This document shows positions 1 to 4,729 of a DNA stretch of 5,636 nt, piece by piece. The notes beneath the pieces were generated by a model. It was not told the origin of the DNA, ran no database searches, and saw only the letters and a program-made list of their open reading frames with translations. Where the stretch lies: positions 1-5,636 of the forward strand of contig JAOPZO010000441.1 in NCBI GenBank assembly GCA_025964065.1, given 5' to 3'. This DNA is from Solirubrobacterales bacterium (GTDB taxonomy: Bacteria; Actinomycetota; Thermoleophilia; Solirubrobacterales; Solirubrobacteraceae). The stretch's first letter is position 1, and each line of letters starts with the position of its first letter. Position numbers and translations under genes: made by a program.

Positions 1-129
1 CCACCACGCCGGGGAGCACCCCCGTGCCCCCGGCCCCGCCCGCCCGCGGCACGCCCCCCGAACCGCACGCCGGAGGCCGACGCCGAGACGGAGCGGCTCG
101 ACCTGCGCCCGCCGTCGTCCAGGCGGCTC
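1..129. other. Unassigned left edge, possible 3' end of a truncated gene
   Basis: No complete gene is supported here. On the plus strand, bases 3-59 read in frame 3 as a Pro/Thr/Ala-rich tail. From about base 60 the frame-1 reading (Asn-Arg-Thr-Pro-Glu-Ala-Asp-Ala-Glu...) has almost pure G/C third positions. The two readings join at a run of six C (54-59), so a frameshifted C-terminus of an upstream gene is possible. Frame 1, however, finds no stop before the neighbouring gene, while frame 2 ends at tandem TAG codons (131-136) that overlap the minus-strand stop. A 5-bp CCGCC/GGCGG stem (109-113 and 122-126, 8-base loop) lies just past the end of the minus-strand DUF6458 gene and could be a weak terminator. 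Confidence 0.3.
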
Positions 130-357
130 CTAGTAGCGGCGGTCGACGGGCTCGGCGTACGTCTCGCGGACGGCGCCGCGCCCGCCGCGGTCGGCCCAGA
201 TGGTCATCATCAGGATCGTCAGCAGCAGCCCGAGCACGCCGACGACCATCAGGATGACGCCGACGGTCTCGATCGAGACCCCCGACACGTCCGCCGTCAC
301 CGCGTACTTCAGGACCGCGCCGACCGCGATGAGGAAGATGCTCGTTCCGAGTTGCAT
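130..357 (-). CDS. DUF6458-like small two-helix membrane protein
   Basis: A 75-residue protein that is almost entirely membrane. The first helix spans about residues 4-20 and is followed by a short loop, Thr-Ala-Asp-Val-Ser-Gly-Val-Ser (21-28). The second helix spans about residues 30-53 (Thr-Val-Gly-Val-Ile-Leu-Met-Val-Val-Gly...). A charged tail containing several Arg ends in Asp-Arg-Arg-Tyr. The pattern of a Gly-rich helix, then a 'Val-Ser-Gly-Val' loop, then a second Gly-rich helix matches the actinobacterial DUF6458 family, whose function is unknown; the match is from memory of the family. The Met at 357 is chosen because it puts a short polar N-terminus directly before the first helix. 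An upstream Met at 390 would add Pro/Arg-rich residues untypical of the family. No good Shine-Dalgarno or TAnnnT hexamer precedes 357. The gene is divergent from the acyl-CoA dehydrogenase, and its stop overlaps the tandem TAG on the other strand. Confidence 0.85.
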   Translation of the reverse strand: MQLGTSIFLIAVGAVLKYAVTADVSGVSIETVGVILMVVGVLGLLLTILMMTIWADRGGRGAVRETYAEPVDRRY

Positions 358-395
358 GTGCCGCGGGTACCCCTGCCTCGGAGGGGCCAACCTCG

Positions 396-401
396 TACGA
401 T
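396..401 (+). promoter_or_regulatory. Candidate -10 hexamer (TACGAT) for the acyl-CoA dehydrogenase
   Basis: TACGAT fits the actinobacterial TAnnnT -10 consensus and ends six bases before the ATG at 408. This spacing would place transcription initiation on or next to the start codon, giving a leaderless mRNA. No Shine-Dalgarno is visible before the ATG, which agrees with that reading. No convincing -35 is seen at 17-18 bp upstream. The same 50-base divergent gap (358-407) holds a CCCCT (370-374) / AGGGG (382-386) inverted repeat with a 7-base spacer. It covers the expected -35 zone and could be an operator. Confidence 0.5.
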
Positions 402-407
402 GGCCGC

Positions 408-1562
408 ATGGACTCGACCATGGCCGACGGCGTCTACGACATCCCGGAGGCGCTCGTCGACTTCCGCGACACGATCCGCCAGATCGTGGACGAGAAGGTC
501 CGTCCGCGTGCCGCCGAGATCGACGCCAAGGGCGAGTACCCGTGGGACATCCGCAAGCTGTTCGCGGAGAACGATCTCCTGGGCCTCCCGTTCGAGGAGC
601 AGTACGGCGGGACGGGCACCGGCACGCTCATGCTGCAGATCGCCGTCGAGGAGGTCGCCAAGGCGTGCGCCTCCTCCGCGCTCATCCTGATGATCCAGGA
701 GCTCGGCTCGCTGCCCATCTCGCTGTTCGGCACGGACGAGCAGAAGCAGAAGTGGCTGCCGCGCCTGGCTTCGGGCGAGATCTCCCCGGCCTTCGCGCTC
801 AGCGAGCCGGAAGCCGGCTCCGACCCCGCGTCCATGCGCACCTTCGCGGTCCAGGACGGCGACGAGTGGGTCATCAACGGTGCGAAGAACTGGATCACCA
901 ACGCGACGATCGCCGACTACTACGTCGTCTTCGCCAAGACGGACCGCGAGACGAACCGCATCACCGCGTTCATCGTCGAGAGCGACCGCCCGGGCTTCGA
1001 CCCCGGCAAGCTCGAGCACAAGCTCGGCATCAAGGGCTCCCCGACCGGCTCGCCGACCTTCGACGACGTCCGCGTCCCCGCCGCGAACGTCATCGGCGAG
1101 ATCGGCCGCGGGCTCTCCGTGGCGCTCGGCACGCTCGAGCGCACGCGCCTCGGCGCCGCCGCGCAGGCCGTCGGCATCGCGCAGGGCGCCACGGACTACG
1201 CCAACGAGTACGCGAAGACCCGCATCGCGTTCGGCAAGCCGATCAACCAGATGCAGGGCCTGCAGTGGAAGCTCGCCGACATGGAGACGGGCACCGCCGC
1301 CGCGCGCGAGCTCCTCTACAAGGCGTGCTCCATGGCGGACCGCAACGACCCGAAGCTCGCGAAGTACACCTCGATGGCGAAGCTCTTCGCGGGCGACAAC
1401 GCCATGCGCGTGACGCTCGACGCGATCCAGGTGCTCGGGGGCTACGGCTACGTCAAGGAGTACCCCGTCGAGCGCATGATGCGCGACGCGAAGATCACCC
1501 AGATCTACGAGGGCACCCAGGAGATCCAGCGCGTCGTCATCGCCCGGGCGATGTCGAAGTAG
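408..1562 (+). CDS. Acyl-CoA dehydrogenase (FAD-dependent)
   Basis: The 384-residue protein has the usual length of soluble short/medium/branched-chain acyl-CoA dehydrogenases. It should oxidise an acyl-CoA to the trans-2-enoyl-CoA using FAD and pass electrons to electron-transfer flavoprotein, the first step of beta-oxidation or of branched-chain amino acid breakdown. The order of elements is typical. A helical N-terminal domain covers about 10-125. The flavin-binding beta domain carries Ala-Leu-Ser-Glu-Pro-Glu-Ala-Gly-Ser-Asp (130-139) and Asn-Gly-Ala-Lys-Asn-Trp-Ile-Thr (157-164). The C-terminal helical domain begins near 232 and contains Arg-Ile-Ala-Phe-Gly-Lys-Pro-Ile (272-279). Gln-Ile-Tyr-Glu-Gly-Thr (365-370) supplies Glu368, at the position of the catalytic base in short-chain enzymes. 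Acyl-chain preference cannot be read from the sequence. The ATG at 408 is preferred over the in-frame ATG at 420 because of the TACGAT spacing. Gly codons are nearly all GGC, suggesting strong expression. The stop lies 12 bases before the metallopeptidase. Confidence 0.95.
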   Translation: MDSTMADGVYDIPEALVDFRDTIRQIVDEKVRPRAAEIDAKGEYPWDIRKLFAENDLLGLPFEEQYGGTGTGTLMLQIAVEEVAKACASSALILMIQELGSLPISLFGTDEQKQKWLPRLASGEISPAFALSEPEAGSDPASMRTFAVQDGDEWVINGAKNWITNATIADYYVVFAKTDRETNRITAFIVESDRPGFDPGKLEHKLGIKGSPTGSPTFDDVRVPAANVIGEIGRGLSVALGTLERTRLGAAAQAVGIAQGATDYANEYAKTRIAFGKPINQMQGLQWKLADMETGTAAARELLYKACSMADRNDPKLAKYTSMAKLFAGDNAMRVTLDAIQVLGGYGYVKEYPVERMMRDAKITQIYEGTQEIQRVVIARAMSK

Positions 1563-1571
1563 CCTGGGAGG
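1560..1571 (+). promoter_or_regulatory. Start-region signal for the metallopeptidase: TAGCCT plus GGGAGG
   Basis: TAGCCT (1560-1565) fits TAnnnT, and its first three bases are the stop codon of the acyl-CoA dehydrogenase. It is followed by GGGAGG (1566-1571), a Shine-Dalgarno-like hexamer only three bases from the ATG at 1575, which is short for a ribosome-binding site. Either the gene is translated from the dehydrogenase transcript with a tightly spaced site, or it has its own near-leaderless promoter nine bases upstream. The sequence does not decide between these. Confidence 0.4.
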
Positions 1572-1574
1572 CCC

Positions 1575-2204
1575 ATGCCGCCCTTCCGCCGCATCGCGTT
1601 CGCCGCCGTCGTCGCGCTGAGCATCGCGCTGTTCGCGATCGTGATGCTCCAGGGCTTCTCGAGCAACGGCGCGGTGCGCGCGGTCGAGACCCTCGCCGTG
1701 CTCGTCGTGGCGGCCGCCGCGCTCTTCTGGGCCATGACCGTCGTCGGGCTGCGGCTCGCCGGGTGGGAGGAGCCCGAGAGCGAGGAGGAGTTCGAGAAGG
1801 TCGTGCAGAACACGGAGCGCCTCGCGCGGCAGGGCACGTTCGCGGAGCCCGAGGAGACCGAGTTCCTCGACCTGGACCCGTACGACGACGACGACTTCGA
1901 GGAGCTCGTGCGCGACGCGCTCGACGAGCTGCCGGACCTCCTGCGGCCGCTCATCGAGAACCACAACGTCGCGGTCGTCATCTCCGACGGCGGCCGGCGC
2001 CGCGGCGCCTACGGGCTCTACCACGGGGACGGCGCGACCCGCGACGACCACCCGGACCGGATCGTCATCTACCGCGACACCCTGCGGCGGGACTTCGGGC
2101 ACGACCCGGACCTCCTGCGCGCCCAGGTCACGCAGACCGTGCGGCACGAGCTCGCGCACCACATCGGGTTCGACGAGCTCGGCGTGCAGGGCCTCGGCCT
2201 GTAG
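1575..2204 (+). CDS. Membrane-anchored zincin-like metallopeptidase family protein
   Basis: A 209-residue protein with two parts. Two hydrophobic helices (about 8-27 and 37-60) form an N-terminal membrane hairpin. A strongly acidic linker (about 64-108, with Glu- and Asp-rich stretches) follows. The C-terminal domain (about 107-203) begins with Phe-Glu-Glu-Leu-Val-Arg-Asp-Ala-Leu-Asp-Glu-Leu-Pro and ends with His-Glu-Leu-Ala-His-His-Ile-Gly-Phe-Asp-Glu (191-201). This is the layout of the small bacterial 'possibly zinc metallo-peptidase' family (Zincin_1, PF06262). His191 and His195 would bind zinc, Glu192 would be catalytic, and Asp200 or Glu201 is a candidate third ligand. Family members as I know them are usually only the soluble domain of roughly 110-140 residues, so the membrane hairpin and acidic linker are an addition. 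Substrate and true peptidase activity are unknown. The gene follows the dehydrogenase by 12 bases and may share its transcript. Confidence 0.85.
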   Translation: MPPFRRIAFAAVVALSIALFAIVMLQGFSSNGAVRAVETLAVLVVAAAALFWAMTVVGLRLAGWEEPESEEEFEKVVQNTERLARQGTFAEPEETEFLDLDPYDDDDFEELVRDALDELPDLLRPLIENHNVAVVISDGGRRRGAYGLYHGDGATRDDHPDRIVIYRDTLRRDFGHDPDLLRAQVTQTVRHELAHHIGFDELGVQGLGL

Positions 2205-2239
2205 GGCACTCCGCGGGCGCACGGCTCGCCCCGGCGATC

Positions 2240-2245
2240 TAGCCT
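2240..2245 (+). promoter_or_regulatory. Candidate -10 hexamer (TAGCCT) for aroF
   Basis: TAGCCT fits TAnnnT and lies nine bases before the ATG at 2255. The sequence around it repeats that upstream of the metallopeptidase: 15 of 18 bases agree between 1560-1577 and 2240-2257, including the ATG. No Shine-Dalgarno better than a GCCGG stretch is present, so initiation near the start codon and leaderless translation are plausible. No -35 resembling TTGACA is visible. Confidence 0.5.
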
Positions 2246-2254
2246 GGCCGGACC

Positions 2255-3274
2255 ATGATGATCGTGATGACGCCGCAGGCCTCCGAGCAGCAGGTCGAGG
2301 CGGTGCGCGAGCGCCTCGCGCGCACGGGCGTGCACGTCGTCGTGATGCCGGGGGAGCTCACGACCGCGATCGGCGCGATCGGCGACCCGCAGGGCGTCAC
2401 CGAGCTCGGGCTCGAGGGCATGGACGGCGTCGACCGCGTCGTCCCGATCTCCCGCCCGTACAAGCTCGCCTCGCTCGAGCTCTCGCACTCCGCGCCGACC
2501 GTCATCGACGTCCTCGGGCGCCGGGTCGGCGGCGGGAGCACGTTCTGCCTGATCGCCGGGCCGTGCACCGTGGAGAGCCGCGACCAGACGATCGCGGTCG
2601 CGCAGGCCGTGAAGGCCGGCGGCGCCTCCATGCTGCGCGGCGGCGCGTTCAAGCCGCGGACCTCGCCGTTCGCGTTCCACGGGCTCGGCCGCGAGGCGCT
2701 CGAGGTGCTCGCCGAGGCACGCGCCGCGACCGGGCTGCCGATCGTCACCGAGTTCCTCGACGCGACCCACGCCGACCTCGTCCGCGAGCACGCCGACGTG
2801 CTGCAGATCGGCGCGCGGAACATGCAGAACTACGCGCTGCTCGAGGTCGCCGGGAAGCTCGGGCGCCCCGTGCTGCTGAAGCGCGGGCTGAGCGCGAGCC
2901 TCGACGAGCTGCTCCAGGCGGCGGACTACGTGCTGAAGGGCGGGGCCGACGTGATCCTCTGCGAGCGCGGGATCCGCACGTTCGAGACGGCCACGCGCTT
3001 CACGCTCGACCTCGGCGCCGTGCCGTGGCTCAAGCTCCACACGCACCTCCCGGTCATCGTCGACCCGTCGCACGCGGCGGGGGACCGGCGGCTCGTGGAG
3101 GCGCTCTCCAAGGGCGCGGCGGCGGTGGGGGCCGACGGGCTCATCGTGGAGGTCCACGAGGACCCGACCGCGGCGCTGTGCGACGGCGCGCAGTCGCTGT
3201 ACGCGTCGGACTTCGCGGCGTTCTCGAGGACGGTCCTGGCCCACGCCGGGCTCGAGGGCAAGCAGCTGGCCTGA
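2255..3274 (+). CDS. aroF: 3-deoxy-7-phosphoheptulonate (DAHP) synthase, type I-beta with N-terminal regulatory domain
   Basis: A 339-residue cytosolic enzyme that condenses phosphoenolpyruvate with erythrose 4-phosphate to DAHP, the committed step of the shikimate pathway. Residues 1 to about 70 form a ferredoxin-like regulatory domain (Met-Met-Ile-Val-Met-Thr-Pro at the start), as in the Thermotoga maritima enzyme, where it mediates feedback inhibition by aromatic amino acids. The TIM barrel follows, with Ile-Ala-Gly-Pro-Cys (100-104), Lys-Pro-Arg-Thr-Ser-Pro (133-138), Ile-Gly-Ala-Arg-Asn-Met-Gln-Asn (185-192), Leu-Lys-Arg-Gly (208-211) and Asp-Pro-Ser-His (270-273). Cys104, His273, Glu299 and Asp310 match the four expected metal ligands. 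Lys-Pro-Arg-Thr-Ser-Pro separates it from the related KDO-8-phosphate synthases. The length matches the family, so it looks intact. ATG 2255 or 2258 could be the start. Gly and Arg codons are mixed (GGG and GGC, CGG and CGC), unlike the flanking lipid genes. No other aromatic-pathway gene is adjacent. Confidence 0.95.
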   Translation: MMIVMTPQASEQQVEAVRERLARTGVHVVVMPGELTTAIGAIGDPQGVTELGLEGMDGVDRVVPISRPYKLASLELSHSAPTVIDVLGRRVGGGSTFCLIAGPCTVESRDQTIAVAQAVKAGGASMLRGGAFKPRTSPFAFHGLGREALEVLAEARAATGLPIVTEFLDATHADLVREHADVLQIGARNMQNYALLEVAGKLGRPVLLKRGLSASLDELLQAADYVLKGGADVILCERGIRTFETATRFTLDLGAVPWLKLHTHLPVIVDPSHAAGDRRLVEALSKGAAAVGADGLIVEVHEDPTAALCDGAQSLYASDFAAFSRTVLAHAGLEGKQLA

Positions 3275-3279
3275 GCGGG

Positions 3280-3293
3280 CGCCGCCTACGGCG
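3280..3293 (+). terminator. Small GC hairpin just after aroF
   Basis: CGCCG (3280-3284), loop CCTA, CGGCG (3289-3293): a 5-bp, all-GC stem with a 4-base loop, starting six bases after the aroF stop. There is no T-tract. U-tract-less hairpins can terminate in high-GC bacteria, but a stem this short is common by chance in such sequence. Confidence 0.25.
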
Positions 3294-3405
3294 ACGGGCT
3301 GCTCGCCCGGGGCCAGGCCGACGGCGCCGCGGCTTGCGGCACGCGGGAGCTCACGGGCACGACGCTCCTGTGAGCCACCGCACGAGTGGGCCGGGCCGTG
3401 GCGGG

Positions 3406-3411
3406 TAACGT
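3406..3411 (+). promoter_or_regulatory. Candidate -10 hexamer (TAACGT) for the thiolase
   Basis: TAACGT fits the actinobacterial TAnnnT pattern and stands out in a very GC-rich intergenic sequence. Transcription would begin around 3418, leaving a leader of about 110-115 bases before the thiolase ATG. No good -35 is seen 17-18 bp upstream (CGAGTG or ACGAGT). The 24-base direct repeat lies downstream, inside the leader. Confidence 0.35.
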
Positions 3412-3450
3412 CTGGGCTCCGCCGCGCCGTGCGTCGGTGGACCAGGACCC

Positions 3451-3508
3451 CGTGGAGTGCGAGGCCGGCCGGGCGCGAGCTGCTCGTGGAGTGCGAGGCC
3501 TGCCGAGC
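3451..3508. repeat. 24-base direct repeat, two copies, in the thiolase leader
   Basis: Copy one is 3451-3474 and copy two 3485-3508. The first 16 bases, CGTGGAGTGCGAGGCC, are identical. The next eight differ at two positions, giving 22 of 24 matches. The copies are 34 bases apart start to start, which is not a multiple of three and argues against a protein repeat. Between and into copy two lies an 11-base palindrome, CGAGC-T-GCTCG (3476-3486). The repeat could be paired binding sites for a regulator of the thiolase, or a local duplication without function. Confidence 0.75.
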
Positions 3509-3522
3509 CCCATCCGAACCCT

Positions 3523-3527
3523 AGGAG
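3523..3527 (+). promoter_or_regulatory. Thiolase ribosome-binding site (AGGAG)
   Basis: AGGAG ends four bases before the ATG at 3532. It decides the start: the reading frame is open further upstream to an ATG at 3457, but that start would add 25 low-quality residues before the conserved Met-Pro-Glu-Ala-Val-Ile-Val-Asp-Ala opening of the thiolase fold and has no such site. Confidence 0.8.
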
Positions 3528-3531
3528 CACC

Positions 3532-4683
3532 ATGCCTGAAGCCGTCATCGTCGACGCCATCCGGACCCCCATCGGTCGTGCCGTGAAGGGCACGCTCAAG
3601 GACGTCCGGGCCGACGACCTCGCCTCCGTCCCGATCATGTCCCTGATCGAGCGCAACCCGGAGGTCGACTTCTCCGAAGTGGTCGACGTCCTCTACGGCT
3701 GCGCCTTCGGCGTCGGGGAGGCGGGCTACAACGTCGCCCGCAACGCCGCGCTGCTCGCCGGCCTGCCCGAGACCGTCCCCGGTGTCACCATCAACCGCTT
3801 CTGCGCCTCGTCGCTGCAGGCGATCCGCAACGCGTTCCACGCCATCGTCGCCGGCGAGGGCGAGATCTACATCGCGGGCGGCGTCGAGGCCGTCTCGCGC
3901 TCGATCGAGCAGGGCCCGTTCGAGTTCCACCCGCAGCTCGACGGCTCGGAGGGCTCCCAGTACAACGTCTACATCCCGATGGGGCTGACCGCGGAGAACG
4001 TCGCCGCGGAGTACGGCGTGACCCGTGAGCAGCAGGATGCGTGGGCCGCGATCTCGCAGCAGCGCGCCGTCGCCGCCCGCGACTCCGGGCACTTCGACAA
4101 GGAGATCGTTCCGGTCACCACGCCGGACGGCACGGTCGTCACGCAGGACGACGGCCCGCGGCCCGGCACCACGGTCGAGACGCTCGGGAACCTGAAGCCG
4201 GCGTTCAAGCCCGACGGCACCGTCACCGCCGGCAACGCCTGCCCGCTCAACGACGGCGCGGCCGCCACCCTCATCATGAGCGCGGAGAAGGCGAAGCAGC
4301 TCGGCCTCACCCCGCGGGCCCGCATCGTCGCCTCGAGCGTCGCCGCGGTCCGCCCCGAGGTCATGGGCATCGGCCCGGTCCCGGCCATCCAGAAGCTCCT
4401 GGCGGCTGCGGGCATGACGATGGGCGACATCGACGTCGTCGAGATCAACGAGGCCTTCGCGGCGCAGATCGTGCCCTCGAAGGACCAGCTCGGGATCGAC
4501 GACGAGAAGCTCAACCCGTTCGGGGGGGCCATCGCCCTGGGACATCCCTTCGGCATGACGGGGGCAAGGATCATGACGACGCTCCTGAACGACCTCGAGA
4601 CCCGCGACCAGACCTACGGGATCGAGTCGATGTGCGTCGCGGGCGGCATGGGCATGGCCATGCTCGTCGAGCGCCTGAAGTAG
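3532..4683 (+). CDS. Thiolase (acetyl-CoA C-acyltransferase / acetyltransferase)
   Basis: A 383-residue thiolase of normal family length. It either cleaves 3-ketoacyl-CoA with CoA to acetyl-CoA and a shortened acyl-CoA, the last step of beta-oxidation, or condenses two acetyl-CoA. All catalytic elements are present. Asn-Arg-Phe-Cys-Ala-Ser-Ser (88-94) carries the nucleophile Cys91. Asn-Glu-Ala-Phe (306-309) is intact. Gly-His-Pro-Phe-Gly (337-341) carries His338. Cys-Val-Ala-Gly-Gly-Met-Gly (368-374) carries the acid/base Cys368. The N-terminal Glu-Ala-Val-Ile-Val-Asp-Ala-Ile-Arg-Thr-Pro (3-13) is standard. Asn-Ala-Cys-Pro-Leu-Asn-Asp-Gly-Ala-Ala (235-244) has Ala-Cys-Pro where many relatives have Ser-Ser or Ala-Ser followed by Gly or Gln. 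Synthesis and degradation cannot be separated by sequence. The acyl-CoA dehydrogenase upstream and the absence of a polyhydroxybutyrate gene favour degradation. Codons are mostly GGC/CGC, except for an odd patch around the His338 motif. Confidence 0.95.
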   Translation: MPEAVIVDAIRTPIGRAVKGTLKDVRADDLASVPIMSLIERNPEVDFSEVVDVLYGCAFGVGEAGYNVARNAALLAGLPETVPGVTINRFCASSLQAIRNAFHAIVAGEGEIYIAGGVEAVSRSIEQGPFEFHPQLDGSEGSQYNVYIPMGLTAENVAAEYGVTREQQDAWAAISQQRAVAARDSGHFDKEIVPVTTPDGTVVTQDDGPRPGTTVETLGNLKPAFKPDGTVTAGNACPLNDGAAATLIMSAEKAKQLGLTPRARIVASSVAAVRPEVMGIGPVPAIQKLLAAAGMTMGDIDVVEINEAFAAQIVPSKDQLGIDDEKLNPFGGAIALGHPFGMTGARIMTTLLNDLETRDQTYGIESMCVAGGMGMAMLVERLK

Positions 4684-4695
4684 GAGCCGCTCCAG

Positions 4696-4729
4696 CTGGA
4701 TCCGCCGCGCTCAGGTACGGCGGATCCAG
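4696..4729. terminator. Perfect 12-bp hairpin between convergent genes, likely bidirectional terminator
   Basis: CTGGATCCGCCG (4696-4707) and CGGCGGATCCAG (4718-4729) pair without a mismatch around a 10-base loop. The left arm starts 12 bases after the thiolase stop. The right arm lies inside the last codons of the minus-strand methyltransferase, whose stop codon (4711-4713) falls in the loop. Position and symmetry suit termination of both convergent transcripts. Neither side has a T-tract, as is common for high-GC actinobacterial hairpins. Confidence 0.75.

Larger units (their letters stand above)
3275..3531. other. Non-genic stretch between aroF and the thiolase
   Basis: About 257 bases without a confident gene. 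The first 99 bases are an open, coding-like in-frame continuation of aroF beyond its stop (see findings). A small all-GC hairpin is at 3280-3293. The second half holds a candidate -10 hexamer (3406-3411), a 24-base direct repeat (3451-3508) and the thiolase ribosome-binding site. A possible 31-codon leader ORF from GTG 3429 to TAG 3522-3524 overlaps that site. No tRNA, known riboswitch or insertion sequence is recognisable. Confidence 0.6.

Noticed and set aside
358..390. An upstream ATG (390) that would extend the DUF6458 protein by 11 residues
   Set aside because: The added residues are Pro/Arg-rich and untypical before the first membrane helix; 357 gives the family-like start.
309..2222. 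A 637-codon minus-strand open frame opposite the dehydrogenase and metallopeptidase
   Set aside because: Composition is Arg/Leu/Asp/Glu/Val-rich without family motifs, and it is the antisense mirror of strongly biased codons; no start signal is seen.
200..2242. A 680-codon plus-strand open frame spanning the acyl-CoA dehydrogenase and metallopeptidase genes
   Set aside because: Its product is a low-complexity Arg/Ala/Gly/Pro run with no domain, lying out of frame over two clear genes with recognised motifs; it is a high-GC shadow frame.
3414..3528. Alternative pairings of GGGCTCC (3414-3420) with GAGCCC (3505-3510) or with GGAGC at the ribosome-binding site, suggesting a riboswitch
   Set aside because: Pairings are only 5-6 bp, such complements are common in GC-rich sequence, and the likely transcription start near 3418 would cut off half of the 5' element.
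3457..3531. An upstream ATG that would extend the thiolase by 25 residues
   Set aside because: The extension is Arg/Pro/Ser-rich, precedes a canonical thiolase N-terminus, and the AGGAG site lies correctly for the ATG at 3532.
2069..4545. Long minus-strand frames opposite aroF (2069-3244) and the thiolase (3286-4545)
   Set aside because: Both are antisense shadows of genes with complete catalytic motifs on the plus strand.
408..4683. Dehydrogenase, metallopeptidase, aroF and thiolase as one novel functional system
   Set aside because: The genes belong to unrelated pathways, aroF and the thiolase have their own candidate start signals, and the 257-base gap separates the thiolase; co-location alone does not support a joint role.
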